From contig CDRNVI010000192.1 of NCBI GenBank assembly GCA_977017575.1, forward strand, positions 1 through 64,000: a DNA stretch of 64,000 nt, given 5' to 3'. The DNA comes from Paramoeba atlantica. Its lineage: Eukaryota; Discosea. Position 1 is the first letter of the stretch. Each line of letters opens with the position of its first letter. Below the pieces are notes generated by a model. That model saw only the letters and a list, made by a program, of their open reading frames with translations. It did no database searches and was not told the origin of the DNA. Positions 1 through 9,448 of this stretch are shown here, one piece after another. A program made the translations under genes and the position numbers.

Positions 1-28
1 GTGTGAATATCGTACTTTGTAGAGATCC

Positions 29-37
29 TATATAAAG
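29..37 (+). promoter_or_regulatory. TATA-like motif in the satellite core
   Basis: TATATAAAG stands upstream of cgcccattcaggg in each core. In many short units one A is missing (tatataag). No gene or transcript start can be tied to it, so the promoter reading is weak. Confidence 0.2.
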
Positions 38-128
38 TATACGCCCATTCAGGGTAAGGTTTACAATAACTATCAAAACATATAGTTGCAGAATAGAATG
101 ATATCAACATTCGTTTTGTCGACCTATA

Positions 129-137
129 ATATAAACT
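129..137. repeat. 9-bp target-site duplication ATATAAACT, left copy
   Basis: Identical 9-mers flank every insert. In the type copy they lie at 129-137 and 1363-1371, exactly 1,234 bp apart, which equals the size difference between long and short units (1,863 minus 629). The last T could belong to the poly(T) run, so the duplication is 8 or 9 bp. Confidence 0.8.
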
Positions 138-155
138 TTTTTTTTTTTTTTTTTT
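138..155 (-). other. Poly(A) tail of the LINE (T tract on plus strand)
   Basis: An uninterrupted T run follows the 9-bp repeat directly, giving 19 T in all with the repeat's last base. Across the 20 copies the run is 17-20 T: 19 in thirteen copies, 18 in five of the rest (6, 13, 15, 16, 18) with small deviations, 17 in copy 17, and 20 in copies 14 and 20. It is preceded on the minus strand by AAAAAAGTATAC. I see no clear AATAAA signal close upstream. Confidence 0.75.
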
Positions 156-270
156 GTATACTTTTTTGAGTGCAACACTCCAGCACCTGCCGCATCTGCC
201 AACGCGTGAAGTACGAACCTCGTTTTTTTTGTTTGCTCCAATCGTCCAATTAAATTGTCATGCAGTTTTT

Positions 271-333
271 ACATGAAAATAAGCATGCAGGTCACTCACC
301 CTAGTTGTTTAGTACCTTGTTATGTTTGGTACC
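271..333. repeat. Internal 63-bp repeat, copy A
   Basis: This 63-bp segment is identical to 600-662 and related to 485-538. It contains GTACC and GGTAC as inverted 5-mers 11 bases apart, a possible small hairpin, and ends in GGTACC. It lies in the 3' untranslated part of each LINE insert. Confidence 0.85.
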
Positions 334-484
334 GGGCAGTGCCGTAGTTCGATCAAAAAATGTTTTTTTTTTCTTTTTTAATATCCTAAAAGAATATGAC
401 ATTTTTTTTTTTTGATAACCTAATATATTATCCCATACCCCGCGCAGCAGGGAGCTGAGCGTCAAAGAAAAAAAAAACCTGTGT

Positions 485-538
485 GGCAGTCACCCTAGTT
501 GTGTAGTACCTTGTTATATTCGGTACCGGATGGTGCCA
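485..538. repeat. Internal repeat, diverged copy B
   Basis: Shares CACCCTAGTTGT, TAGTACCTTGTTAT and CGGTACCGG-type sequence with copies A and C but differs at several positions and lacks their first 20 bases. The GTACC/GGTAC inverted pair and spacing are kept. Confidence 0.8.
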
Positions 539-599
539 CAATCAAATCGAAACCGGACAGCAATAAAAGAATCTACAATGTGAAATGTAGAATAAGAAA

Positions 600-662
600 A
601 CATGAAAATAAGCATGCAGGTCACTCACCCTAGTTGTTTAGTACCTTGTTATGTTTGGTACC
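600..662. repeat. Internal 63-bp repeat, copy C
   Basis: Identical to copy A over 63 bp, 329 bp away in direct orientation. In copies 15 and 16 it has one private change (gcatAcagg), which copy A does not share, so the two are not being kept identical within an element. Confidence 0.85.
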
Positions 663-721
663 AGGTGGTGATAGAATCCATTTCATAAGACAGCAGGAAA
701 AAACAGCAGGAAAAACGAACA

Positions 722-812
722 AGATCTGGCGTGCAATTCAAGGCGTGCATAATATCTGGCGTGCAATATCTGGCGTGCAATATCTGGCGTGCAGTATCTG
801 GCGTGCATAATA
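722..812. repeat. GGCGTGCA minisatellite in the LINE 3' part
   Basis: Six GGCGTGCA boxes start at 728, 742, 758, 772, 786 and 800, so the period is 14 bp with one 16-bp step. Most lie in ATCTGGCGTGCAAT; the second lacks the ATCT lead. I saw the same copy number in all 20 inserts. Confidence 0.9.
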
Positions 813-863
813 TCAACAACAGAATGTACTATTTTTGAAGCTTTGACTTGAAGCAAAAGCTAA

Positions 864-1373
864 TCATAGTCGTAGACCTCCAACCCATTTTTCAGCCTGA
901 ATATATTGCCGCAATTGAGAAACTACTGCGTATGCAGAATATTTCTCTAACTCAAGCTGAAAGGCTTCTCGTGTTGGCGTATAATCTAGACCTGCCCTCT
1001 TTGCCAATGTTTTTAGTAGCTGTTTAGTCTCCTCGTGCAAGACCCCACAATCAGTAATCGCAATGCAACGGAAACTTTCGGGATCTAAGCCTTTCTCCTT
1101 CACGTATTTATTATTCTTTCTGTCTTGGGCACTCTGGAGCAAGTCATTGCTACTTTGCTTTCGGTAGCTACTGCAACACGTATGAACTACGGTTAAATCG
1201 TATAAAATTTCACCAACGTCGGGCCACAAGATCGCAAGGTCTGGTCCGGATCTGATTCTACGAGCTCGGCATGGGTGTTGTTCTGCTGCTTCTGGGGAAA
1301 TTGAACATTTGCACTTAGTGCAGAAGAATGACGTGTGAATTCGTGGCTCGATTGCACAAGGGATATAAACTAC
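864..1373 (-). pseudogene. LINE ORF C-terminal remnant: restriction-like endonuclease domain (type copy)
   Basis: A minus-strand open frame of 169 codons ends at a TGA at 864-866. Counting from the first codon after the upstream stop, I see a Cys/His cluster (C18, C21, C23, H33, C35), basic residues R36-R41, then GPDLAI with P44-D45, D59 in YDLTVV (PD-X13-D), and KNNKY at 86-90. That order is the signature of the restriction-like endonuclease at the C-terminus of R2, CRE, NeSL and related LINEs, which nicks target DNA for reverse transcription. The frame has no ATG, and TTG at 1229 is only an arbitrary initiator. No reverse transcriptase motif lies upstream, so this is a 5'-truncated tail and not a working gene. 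The first four codons belong to satellite DNA. The same frame ends at 2727, 6469, 8312, 10174, 12036, 13899, 17019, 18882, 20745, 22608, 24470, 26334, 29453, 32572, 35061, 38180, 40672 and 43794. The family call is strong; the clade (CRE-like, from DLTVVH..SY) is a guess. Confidence 0.78.
1363..1371. repeat. 9-bp target-site duplication ATATAAACT, right copy
   Basis: This is the second flanking copy, next to the truncated 5' edge of the element (…CAAGGG on the plus strand) and followed by the core sequence ACCTAAATC. The same join, cctataATATAAACTacctaaatc, is what each empty unit shows. Confidence 0.8.
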
Positions 1374-1432
1374 CTAAATCAAAACTATACGATAGGGCAT
1401 CGCGCCTGGCCGGCGCCACCACCCTCTCGCTA

Positions 1433-1621
1433 CTAACTTTCCACCCCTTTCGCGTTATCAGGGTCTGCCTCGGCATAACAAAGTCGGCTGATTTTGTCCG
1501 CAGGGTTACTTTTCGTGCTCACGTACCGCGCATCTACGGCAATTCCTTGCTTTTTAATTACATTCAAAACCTTTTCAAGTTCGTCAGAAACGCCGGAAGA
1601 TTTCGATATTTTCCTATTAAA
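1433..1621 (-). pseudogene. Retroelement RNase H C-terminal remnant inside the satellite core (fossil)
   Basis: A short minus-strand coding remnant of about 62 codons includes the stretch ARYVSTKSNPADKISR. The pattern hydrophobic-YV-x-T/S-x-x-NPAD-x-x-SR is typical of the last helix and loop of retroelement RNase H domains. It is known from LTR (Gypsy, BEL), DIRS-like and tyrosine-recombinase retroelements; I cannot choose among them. It is a broken fossil fragment, with no reverse transcriptase or integrase beside it. The same fragment lies 62-250 bp after each ATATAAACT that begins a core, so it is present in all 63 cores, the last cut by the window end. It belongs to the satellite core, not to the LINE insert, and so predates the array. 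No function is implied. Confidence 0.55.
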
Positions 1622-1655
1622 TTATCGAAGTAAAGCAAAAATTATCGAAGTAAAG
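1619..1655. repeat. 17-bp direct repeat, 20-bp period
   Basis: AAATTATCGAAGTAAAG occurs at 1619-1635 and 1639-1655. One 20-bp period is missing in the core after LINE copy 4 (around 7226), a typical slippage loss. Units at 53991 and 57133 carry an A-to-G change in the first copy. Confidence 0.9.
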
Positions 1656-1779
1656 TGAAGAAAATATTGTCCTAAGAATCTTCTTCTAAGAAATATTATA
1701 TGAAATAACGAAACAAAAGTACATTACACGTAAACTTTATGCGTAAAAGTGCAGTATATGCTAAAGATGTATTCAAGAT

Positions 1780-1820
1780 TGCACTGGTTGGTGCGTGCAT
1801 GAAACACGTTAACCACTGCA
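1780..1820. other. Imperfect inverted repeat in the satellite core
   Basis: TGCACTGGTT at 1780-1789 can pair with AACCACTGCA at 1811-1820, nine of ten positions, around a 21-base loop. It recurs in every core. Short and imperfect; function unknown. Confidence 0.4.
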
Positions 1821-2000
1821 CACTTCCTAAAATTCTTTTCGTAAACTCTTAGAATTTCATTTTGTGTGAATATCGTACTTTGTAGAGATCCTATATAAAG
1901 TATACGCCCATTCAGGGTAAGGTTTACAATAACTATCAAAACATATAGTTGCAGAATAGAATGATATCAACATTCGTTTTGTCGACCTATAATATAAACT

Positions 2001-3225
2001 TTTTTTTTTTTTTTTTTTGTATACTTTTTTGAGTGCAACACTCCAGCACTGCCGCATCTGCCAACGCGTGAAGTACGAACCTCGTTTTTTTTGTTTGCTC
2101 CAATCGTCCAATTAAATTGTCATGCAGTTTTTACATGAAAATAAGCATGCAGGTCACTCACCCTAGTTGTTTAGTACCTTGTTATGTTTGGTACCGGGCA
2201 GTGCCGTAGTTCGATCAAAAAATGTTTTTTTTTTTCTTTTTTAATATCCTAAAAGAATATGACATTTTTTTTTTTTGATAACCTAATATATTATCCCATA
2301 CCCCGCGCAGCAGGGAGCTGAGCGTCAAAGAAAAAAAAAACCTGTGTGGCAGTCACCCTAGTTGTGTAGTACCTTGTTATATTCGGTACCGGATGGTGCC
2401 ACAATCAAATCGAAACCGGACAGCAATAAAAGAATCTACAATGTGAAATGTAGAATAAGAAAACATGAAAATAAGCATGCAGGTCACTCACCCTAGTTGT
2501 TTAGTACCTTGTTATGTTTGGTACCAGGTGGTGATAGAATCCATTTCATAAGACAGCAGGAAAAAACAGCAGGAAAAACGAACAAGATCTGGCGTGCAAT
2601 TCAAGGCGTGCATAATATCTGGCGTGCAATATCTGGCGTGCAATATCTGGCGTGCAGTATCTGGCGTGCATAATATCAACAACAGAATGTACTATTTTTG
2701 AAGCTTTGACTTGAAGCAAAAGCTAATCATAGTCGTAGACCTCCAACCCATTTTTCAGCCTGAATATATTGCCGCAATTGAGAAACTACTGCGTATGCAG
2801 AATATTTCTCTAACTCAAGCTGAAAGGCTTCTCGTGTTGGCGTATAATCTAGACCTGCCCTCTTTGCCAATGTTTTTAGTAGCTGTTTAGTCTCCTCGTG
2901 CAAGACCCCACAATCAGTAATCGCAATGCAACGGAAACTTTCGGGATCTAAGCCTTTCTCCTTCACGTATTTATTATTCTTTCTGTCTTGGGCACTCTGG
3001 AGCAAGTCATTGCTACTTTGCTTTCGGTAGCTACTGCAACACGTATGAACTACGGTTAAATCGTATAAAATTTCACCAACGTCGGGCCACAAGATCGCAA
3101 GGTCTGGTCCGGATCTGATTCTACGAGCTCGGCATGGGTGTTGTTCTGCTGCTTCTGGGGAAATTGAACATTTGCACTTAGTGCAGAAGAATGACGTGTG
3201 AATTCGTGGCTCGATTGCACAAGGG
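2001..3225 (-). mobile_element. LINE insert copy 2
   Basis: Direct repeats at 1992-2000 and 3226-3234. Tail of 19 T including the T of the repeat. Endonuclease frame ends at 2727. Consensus copy. Confidence 0.8.
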
Positions 3226-3863
3226 ATATAAACTACCTAAATCAAAACTATACGATAGGGCATCGCGCCTGGCCGGCGCCACCACCCTCTCGCTACTAAC
3301 TTTCCACCCCTTTCGCGTTATCAGGGTCTGCCTCGGCATAACAAAGTCGGCTGATTTTGTCCGCAGGGTTACTTTTCGTGCTCACGTACCGCGCATCTAC
3401 GGCAATTCCTTGCTTTTTAATTACATTCAAAACCTTTTCAAGTTCGTCAGAAACGCCGGAAGATTTCGATATTTTCCTATTAAATTATCGAAGTAAAGCA
3501 AAAATTATCGAAGTAAAGTGAAGAAAATATTGTCCTAAGAATCTTCTTCTAAGAAATATTATATGAAATAACGAAACAAAAGTACATTACACGTAAACTT
3601 TATGCGTAAAAGTGCAGTATATGCTAAAGATGTATTCAAGATTGCACTGGTTGGTGCGTGCATGAAACACGTTAACCACTGCACACTTCCTAAAATTCTT
3701 TTCGTAAACTCTTAGAATTTCATTTTGTGTGAATATCGTACTTTGTAGAGATCCTATATAAAGTATACGCCCATTCAGGGTAAGGTTTACAATAACTATC
3801 AAAACATATAGTTGCAGAATAGAATGATATCAACATTCGTTTTGTCGACCTATAATATAAACT

Positions 3864-5104
3864 TTTTTTTTTTTTTTTTTTGTATACTTTTTTGAGTGCA
3901 ACACTCCAGCACTGCCGCATCTGCCAACGCGTGAAGTACGAACCTCGTTTTTTTTGTTTGCTCCAATCGTCCAATTAAATTGTCATGCAGTTTTTACATG
4001 AAAATAAGCATGCAGGTCACTCACCCTAGTTGTTTAGTACCTTGTTATGTTTGGTACCGGGCAGTGCCGTAGTTCGATCAAAAAATGTTTTTTTTTTTCT
4101 TTTTTAATATCCTAAAAGAATATGACATTTTTTTTTTTTGATAACCTAATATATTATCCCATACCCCGCGCAGCAGGGAGCTGAGCGTCAAAGAAAAAAA
4201 AAACCTGTGTGGCAGTCACCCTAGTTGTGTAGTACCTTGTTATATTCGGTACCGGATGGTGCCACAATCAAATCGAAACCGGACAGCAATAAAAGAATCT
4301 ACAATGTGAAATGTAGAATAAGAAAACATGAAAATAAGCATGCAGGTCACTCACCCTAGTTGTTTAGTACCTTGTTATGTTTGGTACCAGGTGGTGATAG
4401 AATCCATTTCATAAGACAGCAGGAAAAAACAGCAGGAAAAACGAACAAGATCTGGCGTGCAATTCAAGGCGTGCATAATATCTGGCGTGCAATATCTGGC
4501 GTGCAATATCTGGCGTGCAGTATCTGGCGTGCATAATATCAACAACAGAATGTACTATTTTTGAAGCTTTGACTTGAAGCAAAAGCTAATCATAGTCGTA
4601 GACCTCCAACCCATTTTTCAGCCTGAATATATTGCCGCAATTGAGAAACTACTGCGTATGCAGAATATTTCTCTAACTCAAGCTGAAAGGCTTCTCGTGT
4701 TGGCGTATAATCTAGACCTGCCCTCTTTGCCAATGTTTTTAGTAGCTGTTTAGTCTCCTCGTGCAAGACCCCACAATCAGTAATCGCAATGCAACGGAAA
4801 CTTTCGGGATCTAAGCCTTTCTCCTTCACGTATTTATTATTCTTTCTGTCTTGGGCACTCTGGAGCAAGTCATTGCTACTTTGCTTTCGGTAGCTACTGC
4901 AACACGTATGAACTACGGTTAAATCGTATAAAATTTCACCAACGTCGGGCCACAAGATCGCAAGGCCACAAGATCGCAAGGTCTGGTCCGGATCTGATTC
5001 TACGAGCTCGGCATGGGTGTTGTTCTGCTGCTTCTGGGGAAATTGAACATTTGCACTTAGTGCAGAAGAATGACGTGTGAATTCGTGGCTCGATTGCACA
5101 AGGG
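3864..5104 (-). mobile_element. LINE insert copy 3, with 16-bp internal duplication
   Basis: Direct repeats at 3855-3863 and 5105-5113. Tail of 19 T. It is 16 bp longer than the others because GGCCACAAGATCGCAA is tandemly duplicated at 4948-4979, within the endonuclease coding remnant. Confidence 0.8.
4590..5099 (-). pseudogene. Endonuclease remnant of copy 3, frame altered by 16-bp duplication
   Basis: The downstream part, from ILWPDV through KNNKY to the stop, is the same as in the other copies. The 16-bp tandem duplication at 4948-4979 shifts the upstream frame, so the Cys/His cluster and the GPDLAI segment are no longer in phase with the rest. A longer open stretch results by chance (169 codons from a GTG at 5099), and its N-terminal sequence (MQSSHEFTRH) is out-of-frame translation. 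This copy-specific change persists in one unit only, so it postdates the spread of the insert through the array. Confidence 0.75.
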
Positions 5105-5742
5105 ATATAAACTACCTAAATCAAAACTATACGATAGGGCATCGCGCCTGGCCGGCGCCACCACCCTCTCGCTACTAACTTTCCACCCCTTTCGCGTTAT
5201 CAGGGTCTGCCTCGGCATAACAAAGTCGGCTGATTTTGTCCGCAGGGTTACTTTTCGTGCTCACGTACCGCGCATCTACGGCAATTCCTTGCTTTTTAAT
5301 TACATTCAAAACCTTTTCAAGTTCGTCAGAAACGCCGGAAGATTTCGATATTTTCCTATTAAATTATCGAAGTAAAGCAAAAATTATCGAAGTAAAGTGA
5401 AGAAAATATTGTCCTAAGAATCTTCTTCTAAGAAATATTATATGAAATAACGAAACAAAAGTACATTACACGTAAACTTTATGCGTAAAAGTGCAGTATA
5501 TGCTAAAGATGTATTCAAGATTGCACTGGTTGGTGCGTGCATGAAACACGTTAACCACTGCACACTTCCTAAAATTCTTTTCGTAAACTCTTAGAATTTC
5601 ATTTTGTGTGAATATCGTACTTTGTAGAGATCCTATATAAAGTATACGCCCATTCAGGGTAAGGTTTACAATAACTATCAAAACATATAGTTGCAGAATA
5701 GAATGATATCAACATTCGTTTTGTCGACCTATAATATAAACT

Positions 5743-6967
5743 TTTTTTTTTTTTTTTTTTGTATACTTTTTTGAGTGCAACACTCCAGCACTGCCGCATC
5801 TGCCAACGCGTGAAGTACGAACCTCGTTTTTTTTGTTTGCTCCAATCGTCCAATTAAATTGTCATGCAGTTTTTACATGAAAATAAGCATGCAGGTCACT
5901 CACCCTAGTTGTTTAGTACCTTGTTATGTTTGGTACCGGGCAGTGCCGTAGTTCGATCAAAAAATGTTTTTTTTTTTCTTTTTTAATATCCTAAAAGAAT
6001 ATGACATTTTTTTTTTTTGATAACCTAATATATTATCCCATACCCCGCGCAGCAGGGAGCTGAGCGTCAAAGAAAAAAAAAACCTGTGTGGCAGTCACCC
6101 TAGTTGTGTAGTACCTTGTTATATTCGGTACCGGATGGTGCCACAATCAAATCGAAACCGGACAGCAATAAAAGAATCTACAATGTGAAATGTAGAATAA
6201 GAAAACATGAAAATAAGCATGCAGGTCACTCACCCTAGTTGTTTAGTACCTTGTTATGTTTGGTACCAGGTGGTGATAGAATCCATTTCATAAGACAGCA
6301 GGAAAAAACAGCAGGAAAAACGAACAAGATCTGGCGTGCAATTCAAGGCGTGCATAATATCTGGCGTGCAATATCTGGCGTGCAATATCTGGCGTGCAGT
6401 ATCTGGCGTGCATAATATCAACAACAGAATGTACTATTTTTGAAGCTTTGACTTGAAGCAAAAGCTAATCATAGTCGTAGACCTCCAACCCATTTTTCAG
6501 CCTGAATATATTGCCGCAATTGAGAAACTACTGCGTATGCAGAATATTTCTCTAACTCAAGCTGAAAGGCTTCTCGTGTTGGCGTATAATCTAGACCTGC
6601 CCTCTTTGCCAATGTTTTTAGTAGCTGTTTAGTCTCCTCGTGCAAGACCCCACAATCAGTAATCGCAATGCAACGGAAACTTTCGGGATCTAAGCCTTTC
6701 TCCTTCACGTATTTATTATTCTTTCTGTCTTGGGCACTCTGGAGCAAGTCATTGCTACTTTGCTTTCGGTAGCTACTGCAACACGTATGAACTACGGTTA
6801 AATCGTATAAAATTTCACCAACGTCGGGCCACAAGATCGCAAGGTCTGGTCCGGATCTGATTCTACGAGCTCGGCATGGGTGTTGTTCTGCTGCTTCTGG
6901 GGAAATTGAACATTTGCACTTAGTGCAGAAGAATGACGTGTGAATTCGTGGCTCGATTGCACAAGGG
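5743..6967 (-). mobile_element. LINE insert copy 4
   Basis: Direct repeats at 5734-5742 and 6968-6976. Tail of 19 T. Endonuclease frame ends at 6469. The core that follows has lost one 20-bp repeat period near 7226. Confidence 0.8.
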
Positions 6968-7585
6968 ATATAAACTACCTAAATCAAAACTATACGATAG
7001 GGCATCGCGCCTGGCCGGCGCCACCACCCTCTCGCTACTAACTTTCCACCCCTTTCGCGTTATCAGGGTCTGCCTCGGCATAACAAAGTCGGCTGATTTT
7101 GTCCGCAGGGTTACTTTTCGTGCTCACGTACCGCGCATCTACGGCAATTCCTTGCTTTTTAATTACATTCAAAACCTTTTCAAGTTCGTCAGAAACGCCG
7201 GAAGATTTCGATATTTTCCTATTAAATTATCGAAGTAAAGTGAAGAAAATATTGTCCTAAGAATCTTCTTCTAAGAAATATTATATGAAATAACGAAACA
7301 AAAGTACATTACACGTAAACTTTATGCGTAAAAGTGCAGTATATGCTAAAGATGTATTCAAGATTGCACTGGTTGGTGCGTGCATGAAACACGTTAACCA
7401 CTGCACACTTCCTAAAATTCTTTTCGTAAACTCTTAGAATTTCATTTTGTGTGAATATCGTACTTTGTAGAGATCCTATATAAAGTATACGCCCATTCAG
7501 GGTAAGGTTTACAATAACTATCAAAACATATAGTTGCAGAATAGAATGATATCAACATTCGTTTTGTCGACCTATAATATAAACT

Positions 7586-8810
7586 TTTTTTTTTTTTTTT
7601 TTTGTATACTTTTTTGAGTGCAACACTCCAGCACTGCCGCATCTGCCAACGCGTGAAGTACGAACCTCGTTTTTTTTGTTTGCTCCAATCGTCCAATTAA
7701 ATTGTCATGCAGTTTTTACATGAAAATAAGCATGCAGGTCACTCACCCTAGTTGTTTAGTACCTTGTTATGTTTGGTACCGGGCAGTGCCGTAGTTCGAT
7801 CAAAAAATGTTTTTTTTTTTCTTTTTTAATATCCTAAAAGAATATGACATTTTTTTTTTTTGATAACCTAATATATTATCCCATACCCCGCGCAGCAGGG
7901 AGCTGAGCGTCAAAGAAAAAAAAAACCTGTGTGGCAGTCACCCTAGTTGTGTAGTACCTTGTTATATTCGGTACCGGATGGTGCCACAATCAAATCGAAA
8001 CCGGACAGCAATAAAAGAATCTACAATGTGAAATGTAGAATAAGAAAACATGAAAATAAGCATGCAGGTCACTCACCCTAGTTGTTTAGTACCTTGTTAT
8101 GTTTGGTACCAGGTGGTGATAGAATCCATTTCATAAGACAGCAGGAAAAAACAGCAGGAAAAACGAACAAGATCTGGCGTGCAATTCAAGGCGTGCATAA
8201 TATCTGGCGTGCAATATCTGGCGTGCAATATCTGGCGTGCAGTATCTGGCGTGCATAATATCAACAACAGAATGTACTATTTTTGAAGCTTTGACTTGAA
8301 GCAAAAGCTAATCATAGTCGTAGACCTCCAACCCATTTTTCAGCCTGAATATATTGCCGCAATTGAGAAACTACTGCGTATGCAGAATATTTCTCTAACT
8401 CAAGCTGAAAGGCTTCTCGTGTTGGCGTATAATCTAGACCTGCCCTCTTTGCCAATGTTTTTAGTAGCTGTTTAGTCTCCTCGTGCAAGACCCCACAATC
8501 AGTAATCGCAATGCAACGGAAACTTTCGGGATCTAAGCCTTTCTCCTTCACGTATTTATTATTCTTTCTGTCTTGGGCACTCTGGAGCAAGTCATTGCTA
8601 CTTTGCTTTCGGTAGCTACTGCAACACGTATGAACTACGGTTAAATCGTATAAAATTTCACCAACGTCGGGCCACAAGATCGCAAGGTCTGGTCCGGATC
8701 TGATTCTACGAGCTCGGCATGGGTGTTGTTCTGCTGCTTCTGGGGAAATTGAACATTTGCACTTAGTGCAGAAGAATGACGTGTGAATTCGTGGCTCGAT
8801 TGCACAAGGG
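7586..8810 (-). mobile_element. LINE insert copy 5
   Basis: Direct repeats at 7577-7585 and 8811-8819. Tail of 19 T. Endonuclease frame ends at 8312. Confidence 0.8.
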
Positions 8811-9448
8811 ATATAAACTACCTAAATCAAAACTATACGATAGGGCATCGCGCCTGGCCGGCGCCACCACCCTCTCGCTACTAACTTTCCACCCCTTTCG
8901 CGTTATCAGGGTCTGCCTCGGCATAACAAAGTCGGCTGATTTTGTCCGCAGGGTTACTTTTCGTGCTCACGTACCGCGCATCTACGGCAATTCCTTGCTT
9001 TTTAATTACATTCAAAACCTTTTCAAGTTCGTCAGAAACGCCGGAAGATTTCGATATTTTCCTATTAAATTATCGAAGTAAAGCAAAAATTATCGAAGTA
9101 AAGTGAAGAAAATATTGTCCTAAGAATCTTCTTCTAAGAAATATTATATGAAATAACGAAACAAAAGTACATTACACGTAAACTTTATGCGTAAAAGTGC
9201 AGTATATGCTAAAGATGTATTCAAGATTGCACTGGTTGGTGCGTGCATGAAACACGTTAACCACTGCACACTTCCTAAAATTCTTTTCGTAAACTCTTAG
9301 AATTTCATTTTGTGTGAATATCGTACTTTGTAGAGATCCTATATAAAGTATACGCCCATTCAGGGTAAGGTTTACAATAACTATCAAAACATATAGTTGC
9401 AGAATAGAATGATATCAACATTCGTTTTGTCGACCTATAATATAAACT

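Larger units (their letters stand above)
156..863 (-). other. 3' untranslated part of the LINE (type copy)
   Basis: About 700 bp between the endonuclease stop and the poly(A) tail, with no convincing reading frame. It contains a GGCGTGCA minisatellite (722-812), three copies of a GTACC/GGTAC motif (271-333, 485-538, 600-662) and homopolymer-rich DNA near 354-475 (T runs of about 10 and an A run of about 10). LINE 3' ends are commonly bound by the element's own reverse transcriptase. The repeated hairpin-capable motif could serve that role, but this is inference. The same segment occurs in all 20 copies. Confidence 0.6.
138..1362 (-). mobile_element. 5'-truncated REL-endonuclease LINE, copy 1 (type copy)
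   Basis: The element reads on the minus strand. Its truncated 5' edge is at 1362, a coding remnant runs down to 864, a 3' untranslated part spans 863-156, and a poly(A) tail (T on the plus strand) ends against the direct repeat at 129-137. The same 9 bp recur at 1363-1371 beyond the 5' edge. Short units carry these 9 bp once and nothing between, which is the pattern of a target-site duplication made by target-primed reverse transcription. There is no ATG in the frame and no reverse transcriptase domain, as expected of a 5'-truncated copy. This copy has one extra C (cagcacCtgcc near 186) not seen in the others. An alternative is that short units arose by deletion between the 9-bp repeats. That would leave the exact abutment of poly(A) and repeat unexplained. 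Confidence 0.8.

Noticed and set aside
284-310. Telomere-like CACCCTAG
   Set aside because: A single CCCTAG per motif with no tandem telomeric repeat.
271-662. 5S rRNA-like or tRNA-like origin for the GTACC repeats
   Set aside because: On the minus strand GGTACT…GGGTGAC faintly recalls the 3' half of 5S rRNA, and gttcgatc near 347 recalls a B box. The flanking boxes, stems and full length are missing.
1328-1633. A 101-codon plus-strand frame in every long unit
   Set aside because: It starts inside the LINE insert, crosses the 9-bp repeat into the core, and lies antisense to the RNase H remnant. It looks like a chance frame, and it is destroyed in short units.
1724-1939. A 71-codon minus-strand frame in most cores
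   Set aside because: No recognisable domain. It is interchangeable with other frames through single-base deletions, and copies are near-identical only because the array is homogenised, so conservation says nothing about coding.
1857-2111. 84-codon minus-strand frame with a lysine run
   Set aside because: The lysines are the translated poly(A) tail, and the frame runs from LINE tail into satellite.
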